A stretch of 64,000 nt of DNA, from the NCBI GenBank assembly GCA_023101725.1, contig JALJCO010013439.1, positions 124,001 to 188,000 on the forward strand, given 5' to 3'. The notes under the pieces are model-generated. The model had not been told where the DNA came from. It did not search any database and saw only the letters and a program-made list of their open reading frames with translations. Both the position numbers and the translations under genes were made by a program. This document shows positions 1 through 57,171 of the stretch, piece by piece. This DNA is from Atherinomorus stipes (lineage: Eukaryota; Chordata; Actinopteri; Atheriniformes; Atherinidae). Within the stretch, counting starts at the first letter, position 1. Each line of letters opens with the position of its first letter.

Positions 1-500
1 GGGGCCGGTTTGGGGTTGGGCCCTACTGTCAGACCACATGCTGCTGCTGCAGGACCTGGTTCCTTCTGATGCAGGACCAGGCTCAGCCTCATGTGGCTGT
101 CAGCAAGCCCCGCATGATGAAGGCACTGAGACTATGGACCGACCTGCCTGTTCACCAGACCTGAATCCAGTCCAGCACCTCTGCGACATCATGTCTCGTT
201 CCATCACAGGCTGTCCAGGAGTTGAATGATGCCCTGATCCAAGTCTGTGAGGAGAACATCATTGGTCTCATCAGGAGCATGCTCAGATGATGTAGGATGG
301 TCATACAGGCACGTGCAGGCCACACACACTATTTAAATAATACTCTGAATACCGACCTCCAATGATTAATGGTTTTGATTTCCATCAATCATTCTCCTGT
401 TATTTTGTTCCCAACAAACAAAGATTTTTAAGTGAAACACTTCATTCATCCAGATCTCAGATGTGTATAAGTGTTCCCTTTTATTGTTTTGAGGAGTGTA
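1..500 (+). pseudogene. degenerate Tc1/mariner transposase 3' part
   Basis: Readable across several frames: LLMQDQAQPHVA (catalytic Asp region), PACSPDLNPVQHLCDIMSRS, then CRMVIQARAGHTHY, the usual C-terminus of fish Tc1-like DD34E transposases. Frameshifts separate the blocks, and the third catalytic residue is Gln (NPVQHL instead of NPIEHL). Sequence to about 500 looks like its 3' terminal region. The 5' part lies left of the window. Confidence 0.8.
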
Positions 501-1041
501 AAACTAAAGTCCTTCAGTAAAAATCTGGTTTCAAGCTGCGTATAATTTTGTTTTCATGTCCACATGATGCATATGGTGCTAAAGAGCCGATTGGTTCTTG
601 GGGGCCGAGGCAAATCTGTCTGCATTTACTGATTACTGTTTGCACCACAGTTATTCCAGCATGACTGTATCGATCTCTTTGCCCACTTGGGGACCTTATA
701 ACAAGCTGAAAAATTTACATTTGAAATGTTTGTGCCACTTCAGTGAATACAAATCTCAAACCATTTTAGCTGAAGTCGCCTCTTTGCAAAGTCTGACTGA
801 AATATAAAGATGTAGTTATTAAATGTTCCACAATGTAAACTAACAAGTTACAGAGAGGAAACACTACAAAACAAGTGTTGCCAAACAACTGCTTTTCAAC
901 AAGGTTTAGGGTATAAGCTGTGTATGGGAGATGGATTGAGCCACAGTGATGCCCCCTGCTTCCCTCCCCCTTTTTTATTGTCAATGAAAAGCTCCCGCTT
1001 GAACCAACCTGTCGTTTTCTTGCTCATTTATTTATTTGTCA
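501..1041. other. intergenic, nothing recognised
   Basis: AT-rich flank between the Tc1 remnant and the first TTAA element. No conserved coding signal. Confidence 0.5.
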
Positions 1042-1045
1042 TTAT

Positions 1046-1689
1046 TTAAAGGCGTTATAGAAGATGTTTCTGTCAACAATTTTTGCAATTTTTAGTAAAA
1101 TAAGGTTCACTTCCCCATATGATATGATTAATTAAAAGCTTCAAATATATTAATATCATTATACATCAGCTACGAAATTAATGGGGCTGAAAAAACATCC
1201 ACCAATCATTTCTGGATTCCTTAACTTTTTTGTTTGTCCATTGGCTCGTCAATCACTTTTACCACCATAGTAATAGTGATTGAAGGTCAGTAATAGGCGA
1301 GACTGATCAATGAGACCTCGCGACCCTGAACTGGATAAGCGGTACAGAAAATGACTGACTGATCAATGAAAGTGATTGATTGGCGCAAGTAATACTGTGA
1401 CCTGGAAGCTGCGCGCACTTGTCTGACGTTTACAGCAGGTAGCTAACATCATTCTGCTAGCAGTTAGCATCGTTCAGACAATGGCATTCTGTTTACTAGT
1501 GTTTGTGACATGATGGAGAATCTGTACCTGCTGTCTGCTAAACACCAGAGTGGCTCGTGTACGCTTTTCTGTGGCCGGGGGAAGGAGCTGTGATTCTAGC
1601 AGGTTGGTCTTGCGCATGCGCATTATTCAAAAACTCGCTAACAGTCTCTGCTCTCTGAAATGACAAAACATCTTCTATAGCGCATTTAA
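1046..1689. mobile_element. TTAA-type non-autonomous element
   Basis: Inverted ends TTAAAGGCGTTATAGAAGAT at 1046-1065 and its near-complement (ATCTTCTATAGCGCATTTAA) at 1670-1689. About 640 bp with no long ORF. TTAA at both borders fits a piggyBac or Kolobok derivative. Confidence 0.65.
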
Positions 1690-1877
1690 GTGAAAATATT
1701 AGAGATCGGCCAATATTGGCATTAAAATGTGAAATCGGAAAATAACAGTACCGGGGGTTTTTTGGACCAATATTTTGAAAAATGAAATTTCACGAGATTT
1801 CGTTAGCAAAATCTCACAAGATTTCATTATGGATCAACGAAATCTCGCGAGATCTTGTTCCATTAGCAGTGGTCCAT

Positions 1878-2682
1878 GTCGCTGCACAATCTGTTCAGGA
1901 AGCATGATCCACAACGTCAGCTCATCTGCACGTGTGAGGAAAGGAACACTTCCAGGGCGCCGTTGAATCTGCTGGATTTAGGAAAATAATGTCCTGAAAA
2001 TAATAACCACCATCCTTGATCATAATAATGAAAAAGTAACAGATGGGGGAATGAACACTTTTGATTTTAAAATGATGAATCTGCTGTACTGAAATTAAAA
2101 TGGCTGCAGATGCTTTGCATAGGTATTGGAAAGTGTCATACAAACACAATTTCACTCCACATAATATGATTATTTGGAATAATAGATAAATTTTACATAA
2201 GAGAAAATCCTTACTATAGGGACTGGGAGGAAAAAATAGTTTGGGCCCGTTCACTTAATGGATACAAATGGTGACATTTTAGATTACACAGATTTTAATA
2301 GCAAATTCAATTTAGACAGAAAGTTTCTGTCTGTAATCCAGGCAGTTCCTGTGACTATGTTAATTAAAGGAACATTACAGTATTCTAATATAAAAAGATG
2401 TGAAGGGAATCTAAACCATAAACTATTTTCTTTTTTAAGAAATAAACATCTGCAGCCATTTTAATTTCAGTACAGCATTCATCACTTCAAAATCAATAAT
2501 GTTCATTCCCCCCATCTGTTACTTTTTATTATTCTTATCAAGGATGGAAGTTATTATTTTCAGGACATTATTTTCCAAAATCCAGCAGATTCAATAGCGA
2601 CCTGGAAGTGTTCCTTTCCGCACATGTGCAGATGAACTGACGTTACGGATCGTGCTTCCTGAACAGATCGTGCAGCGACTGT
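1878..2682. repeat. foldback insertion with ~250-bp arms
   Basis: 1878-2128 and 2440-2682 are inverted copies of each other (for example TCTGTTCAGGAAGCA and its complement). The insertion point is clear because related hAT copies run directly from CCATTAGCA to CCAGCATGTAG. The loop holds an L1-like piece. Confidence 0.75.
2100..2464 (+). pseudogene. L1-like LINE ORF2 fragment in the foldback loop
   Basis: Frames read NMIIWNNR, WEEKIVWARSLNGYKW and GDILDYTDFNSKFNL, resembling the region after the reverse transcriptase of fish L1 elements (pattern IWNNR...W..KGI...L...G..L.Y..F..KFNL). Stops and frameshifts make it non-functional. Confidence 0.55.
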
Positions 2683-3125
2683 CCAGCATGTAGCAAAGTC
2701 CCTGTTGTCCTGGAAGAACTTCATATCCCAGCATTCCTTTCAGAGTCATGTGACTACGGTGCAGCTGCTGCTGTTACAGACTGACTTGCTTTGAAGCTGC
2801 TTATAATATGTCTGGTTTTAAGTTACCAAGTTGTCAGAAACATAGTAATTAGCCACATGTTGGCTAATACCTGCTAGTATCTGATATCTGGCAGCCAGAT
2901 GTCCAACATGAACTCCTCTGGCTGAGTTAAGGATATTTTGGGACCTTTGCTCTTAGAGCAGAGTATAGTTGTATTTCTTATATAGTTGTAGTTTGTATTA
3001 TAGAGATACAACCTCACAGTTCTCTGCATATATTGGTATCACTTGATATTGGAATTAAAGAGTTGGACATGATCGGTATATCAGATATCGGTAAAAAGCC
3101 AATATTGAACATCCCTAGAAAATAT

Positions 3126-3989
3126 TTGCATAAGAGGACTGAGGTGGAGGCAAACTACAATCCTGACTGGACTTATTTAACTTCATGCCTTTGTAGGGAA
3201 CAACAGTATAATTTTGAAAGTGGCTTCAGCATCAAGTTTGACAGAAGAATATCACGGCTCTCCGAGAATAATTTTTTAATTAAATTTTATTAACAAATAG
3301 TATACTCTTTTAATACAAATATGAAAAGAGATACTACAAAGAAAAGTAAAATTATATGATATATCAGCCAAAGGCTCTCTGAGACTTCCAGCTTCGTTTC
3401 TGTACCAGCATGCAGGATCTTATGGGGAAATTTCAGGCCCTGCTGTGAGAAGAAATGATCCACAGGTATGTGTGACTTCCTAAAACTGTTGTCACACAAG
3501 CACTTTCTAAGACAACAACAGTAATATTTATTGGTTTTTGCATATTTAAGTCAATTTTCCCCTTTAGTGAACGTTATTTTCCAATGAAGAAATGAGGATT
3601 AAAAAAACTAGGCTATCCATTTTTTTCCTTTTTTCAAACCTTTTCGATTTTTAATCTTGTTCTTTTTTCCACTAGGCTTTTATTTTATTTACTGTTTAGA
3701 AAATTAGCTAAATACTGACATAAAAATGGGCATTCATTGCAAATCAAATTAACTCGAACCTAAAACAGTTTTGGTTTTTAAGTGCTGAATACTTAAAAGA
3801 GTCTGCTGTTTATTTTCCGCAGTAACTGTCTCTATTATGTCTCCAGCTATTAAATCAGTTTGCACATCGACGTGCACGAGCCAGACTTATAAACTGAAGG
3901 CTAATTCTCGTGTTTGCTCTGGACAAACATTTGAACAACCCAGACGTGGCTCATACAGGGTTTGGTCCCTGGATGAATGGATGGTAGCA
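3126..3989. other. intergenic flank before the ica1 promoter
   Basis: AT-rich, no coding or repeat structure recognised by eye. Confidence 0.5.
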
Positions 3990-4484
3990 GTCTCTAACTC
4001 GCGCATCCTGATTGACGTCAGCGTGCCGCGTGCATGCGGACAATGCGCTGATCTGAATGAGCAGCTGTGTGTACACATTTACAGTAGAAGAGGGCCTGGG
4101 AGTCAGGCAAGCGCGGCTGTTTGTCCGCGCGCCGGTAGCAGGGATGTAAAGCGTCTTTTCTACATGTTAACGACACGCCAGGTACGTGGGGATCGCTCCG
4201 TGGATGTATTCTGATACCAGACTCTTATTTTAATGGGCTGCTCGTGGATCATTCAGAGGAGGAGAGGCGCTGCGGGGCTTCCGCACACTGAGCGCGTTTG
4301 TCGTGATGCGAGCTTCCGGAGAATCATCTAATTAAGATTTTTAATGATCAATAAGTAGCTTTATCTTGTTCGTGATGTCATGGTGCTCGTTTTTAATGCT
4401 GTACTTCGTGGCTTTGCATCAGAACATCTCATCAGTCGAGTCGTGACGCGCGAGCTGTGGATGCGGTAATTTACTCATTCCACG
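3990..4484 (+). promoter_or_regulatory. CpG-rich ica1 promoter and 5' untranslated region with consensus CRE
   Basis: CpG density rises sharply between about 4000 and 4480 against an AT-rich flank, directly before the predicted first coding exon. A perfect CRE (TGACGTCA) lies at 4013-4020. CGCCAG|GTACGTGG at 4176-4189 could be the donor of a non-coding first exon. The transcription start cannot be fixed. Confidence 0.55.
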
Positions 4485-21606
<17,122 letters not shown>

Positions 21607-22523
21607 TTGCTCCGAGGCGTCACAATCTTGTTTGGAATCATCTTAATTAGCTTTTTTTAAAGGGTGCAGCAGCAGCATGGCAGCGCCCACCATCAAGGTA
21701 GATAGATTTACTTCACACTGGAGACACACTTTGTTTTTAGCATCCAGCTGTGCATCGAACCATCCTCTTTCTGTCTAAAGACACATCACTGGATCACTGG
21801 CAGATTTTATTCTAATACTCTGACTGGAATATAACCGCACTCTGAAGACCACACAGTTACTTGTCACTCTTGTAATTTCATTATGATGCTTCTAATGAAG
21901 GTGGGATTCAGTGAATCCAAACATCTTAAAGCAATCTGAAAAAATTAGATGTAGGGTGCAAATACCTAAGCACTGCACCTGCCAGCGAACTTTACCCATC
22001 TAGACTATTTTCTCACATGAAACGCATTTTTCAACAACATCCTATAATTAAATCAAGCTACTGTGTTTTGCAAAGTTTGCAAAAAAGGATTCTATGTGGT
22101 GAAATGTCATGGATTTAAGTTATTTTCATGGTTTAATCTCAGGGTGGCGGGATTACAGTATGCTGCTGCAGACGCTCCACTAAGATCAGCAATCTTTTGA
22201 AAGGACAGAAAGTTTATTAAAGCCGTTTGGCTGCAGCACTGCATGGATACCTCAGAGTGAGTTTGGAACAATAAGCCTTTGACATCAGCTGCCTTTGCAA
22301 ATCTAGACTCTCGTAGCATTCCCGCTTTATTTCCCCATTCTCCCCGGGAAAGATTGCAAACAGGAAAACGCCATTTTGCGAGACAGAAGTGCAGAAAGAA
22401 AGCAAAACGTGACCACAGTGCAACAGCTTGTGTGTTTGCAAAGGAACAAGTTGTATGAAGTCACGAAGAATACAACAATATTAACCTGTCATTGATGTAT
22501 TTGACACTGAAACAAGTTAAGCA
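21607..22523 (+). other. probable ica1 3' untranslated region and flank
   Basis: Only weak polyadenylation signals are seen: ATTAAA at 22047-22052 and again near 22215; a canonical AATAAA lies at 24078-24083. The true 3' end is unknown. Confidence 0.35.
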
Positions 22524-22745
22524 GAATGGGCTCTATGCACAGCTCCACTACTTCCTGAACTTAGGTAGCTCCTTTGTTTCCTGTCAGTCATTACTGGACG
22601 AACTAATTAACCCAGGTGTGCCTGATCTCAGTAACTGGCCAAACACACCTGGGTTAATCAGTTCGTCCAGTAATGAGAGACAGGAAACAAAGGAGCTACC
22701 TTAAGTTCAGGAAGTAGTGGAGTCGTGCATAGAGCCCATTGCTCA
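22524..22745. repeat. palindromic repeat, ~100-bp arms
   Basis: AATGGGCTCTATGCACAG... pairs inverted with ...CATAGAGCCCATT; both arms contain CAGGAAACAAAGGAGCTACC or its complement. The loop is only about 20 nt. Likely a foldback MITE. Confidence 0.85.
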
Positions 22746-22791
22746 CTTCACAACAGATATGAACTTTACACTTCTAGAAGTTGCTCACAGC

Positions 22792-23256
22792 AAAAACTCA
22801 AATCTTATCAAGTATATTTTTCTAATTTCTAGTCACAATATCTCATCACACTCAAAATAAGACAAAATTACCAAAAAGAAACATTTCAGTGAGATGTAGG
22901 AACTTCTTTTAAGGCAATGCATCTTAATTCAAGAAATCTTATCAAGAAAATTTTGTTTGTTCTATTGGCAGAACTTCTTTTTTTTGCTTATTACAAGCAG
23001 AAAAAAAACTATTTTCTTATTTTATATTTTATTTGGCCAATTTTTTTGCTTGTAATAAGCAAAAAATTCTGCCAATAGAACAAGTGAAATTTTCTTGATA
23101 AGATTTCTTGAAATAAGATGCATTGCCTTAAAACAAGTTCCTATATCTCACTGAAATGTTTCTCTGCAGGTTATTCTGTCTTATTTTGAGTGTGATGAGA
23201 TATTCTAATGAGAAATTAGAAAAATATACTTGGTAAAATATGAGTTTTTGCAATGT
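22792..23256. repeat. palindromic AT-rich repeat, ~220-bp arms
   Basis: GCAAAAACTCAAATCTTATC at the left and its near-complement ending GAGTTTTTGC at the right, with TCTTGATAAGATTTCTTGAA-type blocks in both arms. No ORF. Looks like a fish foldback MITE. Confidence 0.8.
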
Positions 23257-26200
23257 TTTAATCATGTTTCCTTTCAGATTTGTCTAATCCAGTCTGTATT
23301 TGTGATTACCTTTCAGATATATTCCAGAAGTGTTTGTTAAGTACAACACACACAGCTCTTATTACTGCATGTTGCATGCTCTGTTTTATGTTATCTGGTA
23401 AAAGTGATTAATTAACTGTTAAAGTGAGATTTTTAAATGTTAGGACATTAATTTATCTTGCAGTTATTGGCCCTTGTTGCCACTATATGCAGTTTTAGTA
23501 GAAATATACAAAGCCAATGTAACAGAGAAGTTAGATAATCAAGAAATTTACCTTCAACAGATGAAAATGCTGCATAAATTGAACACATCTGAGTAAATGC
23601 CTTAATCTAATCTAATCACACGAGTATTTTAATGGAAGGGCAAACTGTATTTTTAGTCATTTATTTTTGTTTTTGACGTTAAAGCCTTGAGATGCTTGTT
23701 AATATGAAGTCATAACCAAATACATCAACTGCCTTACCATCCCTTCTACTTGTATGTAGGTGTCATTCTTTTGTAAATGTATCTGTCTATGCCCTTTAAA
23801 AAGATCACATATCAACCCAAAACGAGGTTTTTCTGGTTTCTTTATTGAAAAAAAGGGGAACACACAAGAACTACATAAAACATGTAATACACAGGAGAAC
23901 TGAATCATCATTGCCAACCACGGCAACCATTTCTGCTCATTGTGCTCATGAGTAAAATCACAATCGGTACACTTTTAACTTTTCAGAGCTGCAAGCAGAA
24001 CAAAGTATTTAAACTTGATGTATGTGGAATGTGTTGCATATGTTGTTCTTGCAAGAAGCTAACCAGACCAACGTGTGAATAAAGTCTCTAGTAGTTCAGT
24101 CTTGATCAAGGTAAACTGGGAATAAATCAAATTATGTTTTTCTTTTGCTTACTTTTAAATATGCTATGATAACTCAGTAGGTCATCAGAGAGGTGTACTA
24201 TGAAGCAAGACAAACAGCCAGGCTTTCTTTGTGTCATTTAATGCTTCTAACACATAAAAATTTACACACAGAGCTCTCGTGTTTTTAACTTTATACTCGA
24301 GAGTGTGTGTTTAGCTCAGACACAGTCCTAAATAACGTGGAAGTGGCCTGTGTTTGAGCCAAAATCTGCAAATAGAAACAACTTGTTTGCAAATTGGAAC
24401 AAATTATAAAAACATATATTATTCTGCATTTCTAAGTGAATGCATGGTTACCATAGTAACGTTACAAACATCCTACCGTTTAGCTGAAACTGCGGAGCTT
24501 CTTTGGAGGCATAAATGAATGAATTTCCTCAGCTGAGAATCAACACAAACTTTTCATTTCTCACCAACTTATGGTAAAAATAAAAAGCTTTTTTTTTTTT
24601 AACTCCAGGTTATCTTTTAATTCATAAAAAGAAACAATATTTGATTATAGTTAAATACAGTCAATCTGATCAGTGTTTCAATTCACTGACCAACCTTTAG
24701 GAAAACAGCTGACTGGTTGATTTTTTCAGGTTTTGACTAACAGACTTGCTCTGTGCCCATTATGAGCTTTCAGGTTGGCTAAAATGGAATCCAACGCCTC
24801 TGATCTGTCTGGGAGATCAGATATTAACGGGCAAAGAGCCAGTTAAACTAGTTTTTCTGAAGTCTTTTTGTAAAATAGACCATTCAGTCCAAAACTTCTG
24901 ACATTAACTGCATGAGAGCAGGTTCTGGCTTTGGTCTAAGCTAGCATGGTGATCCAGCCAAGTTAAAAGGGAACCTTTATGACACAGAAACTCCGACACT
25001 TTAGGGTCAACATACCTTGCCAAGTGGTTAATCTCGCTCCAAAACACACCCCTCGGGTATCATGTGTTAAATCTGTATACAGACCAAAACTATGTTACTT
25101 TTTTTTTTTTTTTCTTTTTGCTGTGTAGATACACTTAGCACATAAATTAATTGCACATTCTTATGATTGTTTCCACTAACATACTTAGCTAAAATAAAAA
25201 TAAAAACCTAGTGATTATCTTTCCCATTCCAAGTAAGTGCTTCTGCCTGGCTGTAATCGATCGCCCGTGTGTTTAAAACACTATAAATGAGTGTTTCTGT
25301 GCTGCTAAATTGTTTAAAAACAAAATGATAACACATACATCCACTTCTGCAGCCCTTCGGTCATTTTGTAATTTGCTTTGGTACATATCAACAAAGGGAT
25401 GACACAAACACCTGTCAACTTCCTGATCTGTGTAAAGGTGTAGCTTATGTAGCTAATTTTATTTACTTGAGCACTCATTGTTGACCAATGCAACCTTGAT
25501 CTCTGGAATGTGTCAAAGCACCTGAAACTCCAACCTGAACTGGTTATCCAAAAAGATATCCATCAAAATTCATGACATCAATTGATCAAGTCTGGAATAT
25601 CTTCTCTTTTCAGAGTAAGAAAAAGAAATACAAAAAACTGGAACATTTCTCTGGAGAAGAAAGATGTGAACACCATGAACACCGGGGAAAAGGCATCAAA
25701 GTCCAAGAGAGTACATTCCAAATGACCTGAGTTATTGGTGAGATGTGGGAAAACTTAACCAGGAAATCAGGGAGCGATGTCCTTTGATTGGTCACTTGGT
25801 CACTGATTAAACAGCCAACTTCACATGTGTAGCTTACCAGCTTATATTAATTATCAAATTAGGTGTGCAGAGCTCGTTTTGCCCTGTAAGCCTACAGGGT
25901 GGAGCTGCTGGTTTCTTATAGATAATGTGCTACATTTACATTCAAACAAATGTGACAAAAAAACACAAAGTGGGGCAAAGGCGGTAAGATATCCCTGTAT
26001 CTTACACGGATTTTAGCTTGCTAATAAGCTGGCTAGATAACTTTTTTGCTGACATGTATAGCTGTCCGTCGTTTCAGATTTTTTTTTCCTTTTAAATTTC
26101 ATCTTAATAAAACTGCCAACACTAAGTAGCACAATTATTCAGGCAGTCAGATCTATTTATTGTGAAAATAAGCATAGCTATTTCTGCTGTCATGTACAGG

Positions 26201-26526
26201 GAAGAAGGCTAGGTTAGTGATGGGTAGAGAGGCTGTGCCCAAGGTCAGTAACAATGCCCAAAATATCAAGTATTACTCACAAATATCAGTTGACCGACAG
26301 AGGGACTAACTGGGATCAAGCAGAAATGCTCCTGCACTAGGATGCTGGTACCATTATCCTCCTAGGCGCTTGTCAGTTCCAGACCTTGGGCACTCCCTGC
26401 TGGCTAACGTTAGGATTATCGGAGTGCAAGATTTTTTTTTCACTTTTTCTTTTTATCCTAAAACCCTACCACCTAAATTTTTACAATGCTTTAATTGTAG
26501 GTGGCTTGGTCATGAATACCTGAGGA
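23257..26526. other. convergent intergenic region between ica1 and glcci1
   Basis: 3.3 kb AT-rich, holding the 3' end(s) of glcci1 and perhaps ica1. Poly(T) runs at 24590 and 25100. No protein-coding exon recognised. Confidence 0.45.
26156..26161 (-). terminator. candidate glcci1 polyadenylation signal
   Basis: AATAAA on the glcci1 strand, about 370 nt after the stop codon. Another lies at 23841-23846, so a longer 3' end is possible. Confidence 0.3.
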
Positions 26527-54209
<27,683 letters not shown>

Positions 54210-54710
54210 CCTCCGAAACTGGCTGTTGTTCTTATCGCAGTGAAAAACACGTAGTGCCAAAGTTTCTGCTTCTCTGGAGGAGGAGATGGTTGGGGGGCGG
54301 TGGTAAGATAAACATTAGCTCGTTAGCGAAAAACGTTAGCTTCCTTTACAAAAAAGAAAAAAAGAACTTCTCATACGATCGAGGAAAACTGTTCCAACGC
54401 GTATTATTTAGTGACAAACTTACCTTTAAGAAACTAATACATGCCGTCGTAAACTGGAAACATAACATGGATAACTTTTAAAGTTGTTTTAACTATTACT
54501 TCAACATTTAATTTGTGTTTTCCAGTTCTTCTGTCTTCCCCATCCTGTCCACTCACTCTAAATGACAGTTGTTGCGGCCAGACTACTGGCTGATATCTGT
54601 GGGCGGGCTTAGTGTCCCGCTTCTTGACTTCCGATTGGTTATTGTCAGTGTACAGTATCTTCACTGATTGGTGCAAGTTGCTCTAGATTACACTCTCAGC
54701 CAATCATAAC
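54210..54710 (-). promoter_or_regulatory. glcci1 promoter: GC box and CCAAT boxes
   Basis: Upstream of the glcci1 start there is GGGCGG at 54601-54606, two inverted CCAAT boxes (54634-54638, 54667-54671, reading CCAAT on the gene strand) and one CCAAT on the other strand at 54700-54704. This is typical of a TATA-less vertebrate promoter. 54210-54540 would be 5' untranslated sequence. Confidence 0.5.
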
Positions 54711-56686
54711 CCAGATATGTTATTGTCTTGTGCAAAGTTTTTGGAAAAAGCCTACATTAAAAGAAACATAGACAATGTCTATTTAATGAATGCCCTGTGA
54801 AAGAATTTTTACAATGTAACATAAAAAAATAGTTTATTAGAAGAGCTTCCTATTACAATTCAATAAATCATATGGAACTGGTTAGAACTGGTTATAACAC
54901 CAACTTCACCAGCAGATGGAGTTTACCCAGTAATTAAGGAAATGTAAATATACTTTTTATGTGGAGGACTAACACAAAAATTACCAAAGGAAATGATTCT
55001 CAAAAGGGCTTATAATTCTTTAATTCCAAATTCTTTACATTATTTCCTGTTTTATATCAGATCAAGAACATATATTTTTTAAAATCATACAAACAGCTTT
55101 CCCCTGTGTTTTATGTGCATTTCCCGTCCTTGAGTTTACTGCATGAAAAATTTATTTGAGTTTCTAGAAACCTGAGTCAAATTTCTTTGATGCTTTAATA
55201 TGTTCAGCCAACAAGTGCGGTGAGACAGTAAGTCAATGGCAGATTTCCAATGGTAAGAGAGAATTTCAGCTTCAACCATCAAGCCAATATAGATTGACTA
55301 TTCCGCAACAACATGCCAAACTAGATCTACTCAAGGAAATTTCAGCACATTGCTGACAGCTTAATGCAATTACTTCCTTGTAACAGGATCATCATGGTGT
55401 CATTTGTTGTATTTAAGGTCAAACTTGAACCTTCTTTTTGAGCTAATACAGAGATTTATTGCTGGTTTCCGAAGTTTAATGTTTTCTTTTCTGAGTTTTA
55501 AGCTCCTGCGACTCACTAATGGTCTGCGATTCTGTGGGAGTTTTCAAAGGGGAATACGCACAAATGTAACCACATGACAAAAGCCTCTATAAAAAATAAA
55601 CCGTGCAAACTTAAAAACAAAACATTCAGCAGTGCTCCAATTTGTCAGTAGGGATTTATTTAAAAGGCAAACACAAAAAACACTGAATGGATGAAATTCC
55701 AGCCACTCTTGTTTTTGGAGACACTACACGGCTCGCCAATTTGTCAGCTCCACTCCAAAATGGTTCACAAAAGGACATGCGGGCCTATAAAACCTCCCAC
55801 ACTGGGGTGAGATCCTGGTGAATGCTGCATACAGTAGCTCCTGCTACCCCCCTTCTCCTCACTCCCTCCCTCCTCCCTACTCCATGACTAAGTGATTTAG
55901 ACGGCTCTGGTGCAGGCCGCCTCTCACTTACAATGCATCCCCGGGTAAGTGACTGAGTGGGGAGGGTGGCAGAGAAAGAGAAAACCAATTAACAATGTGG
56001 TTTACACACAAGCGCCCCCCCCCCCCCCCCCCGCTCAACTCACGGCGCCAATTGCTGGATGGATGCGTGGTAAGCATAGTTTTTGGGTGCAATTTGGGCA
56101 TCAGCAGGGAGATAAAGAAAGATAGGGCCAGTGTGTATATGTGGAGGGTATACGGGGGGGTGTACAGGACTCGGGGTGTCTGTTCTCTTGCCCTCGCTTT
56201 GAATCAATAGTGTTCCGGCAGCTGAGGTTCTTTATGAGGGGAACAATCTGGAGGGTCTTGTCAGAGTGCCGAGCAGCTGCTGTTTTCTAGGGAGCTTCTT
56301 TCAAGACCACAGGCCTGGAGTGGGCTGGTGAATACAGGCGCACCCTCCCACTCTCCCCCCTCCTTCCTCCTCCTCCCCACCACCTCAAGCTTCTCTAATT
56401 CCTCATCCTTCCCCCCACAAAAACCACCCCTCCAGGTTTTGAAGCCCCTCCTGCACAATCTCAAACGGCAGAGAGAAACGTGGAGAGAACAGCAGATTGT
56501 CATCGTCGTCATCCTGGGTGCCGTCTCTCACCCCAAACAACGCTTTTATGAGGTATATGAAGATCCTTCCATCAAACAAACACAAATGTTAAATAGCTAT
56601 GAAAATACAAGCCAGAAAATATACTCTACACATATTGGCACCTGTGATCACACCTTAATAACCTGATGTGTGAGTGGACATTTGAA
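54711..56686. other. intergenic region between glcci1 and mios
   Basis: Contains a GC- and C-rich part (55840-56460). In human this place holds UMAD1 and RPA3; no exon resembling either was found on either strand. Confidence 0.45.
56015..56032. repeat. poly(C) tract, 18 bases
   Basis: Uninterrupted C run between glcci1 and mios. Confidence 0.95.
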
Positions 56687-56692
56687 TTTATT
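56687..56692 (-). terminator. candidate mios polyadenylation signal
   Basis: TTTATT on the + strand reads AATAAA on the mios strand, 390 nt after the stop codon. No cleavage-site evidence. Confidence 0.35.
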
Positions 56693-57080
56693 CACTTTCT
56701 TTCAAAACAGATCACAATAAAACCAGAATCCTGATTCAGGTTAGATTGGAAGAGGCTGATTACAGCAGAGCCTCTTATATTTCTCCTGAGTGTGATTTTC
56801 ATTCACAGAGCAGTGAATTAGTATTTGCTCCCTTTCCGTTAATAATTCAGTTAGTCAGATCAGTAGCTCAAACTGCTTCCCTTTTTAATATAGGTCTCTG
56901 TTGTTAGCCTATTACTTAACAGTGACTTTTTTCCCAGTCAAGCAGCCTCTTTGAAGAGGGACACTGCTGGCACCCTTAGTCTCCGGGCCGGTTGTTGGTG
57001 TGGCGGGAGCAGCAGTGAACCTTCACTGGTTCAACCTTTGAGCTGGTGTTTGACTTCAGTTTCCAACGTGTATCTTCTGT

Positions 57081-57171
57081 TTAGCTGCTGTCTGAAGGAA
57101 CCAGGTTTCCTGTGGTGTCCAGCTGCATGCATTTACACGTACAAGCCGACACCGGGCACTCTGTGTGGTCT
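57081..57171 (-). CDS. mios: mios terminal coding exon
   Basis: Encodes [29 protein letters not shown] and TAA. Human MIOS ends with the same [15 protein letters not shown] block. Acceptor TTGTTGCAG; the first base A completes an Arg codon. It lies 3.8 kb beyond the previous exon, the gap filled by nested repeats. Confidence 0.95.

Larger units (their letters stand above)
1700..3117 (+). mobile_element. hAT-type element carrying TCTCGCGAGA, interrupted by a foldback insert
   Basis: Flanked by a perfect 8-bp duplication GAAAATAT at 1692-1699 and 3118-3125. Ends TAGAGATCGG and ...CATCCCTA. Related copies lie at 27018-27441 and, inverted, 61118-61756. TCTCGCGAGA is intact at 1843-1852. About 800 bp of foreign foldback sequence (about 1878-2682) interrupts it relative to the other copies. 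Confidence 0.8.

Noticed and set aside
3837..4214. 125-codon ORF on + strand
   Set aside because: It lies in the CpG-rich ica1 promoter, where long chance frames are common; no recognisable domain, and an opposite-strand ORF overlaps it.
56328..56666. 112-codon ORF on + strand
   Set aside because: Arises from a C/T-rich stretch between genes; composition explains it.
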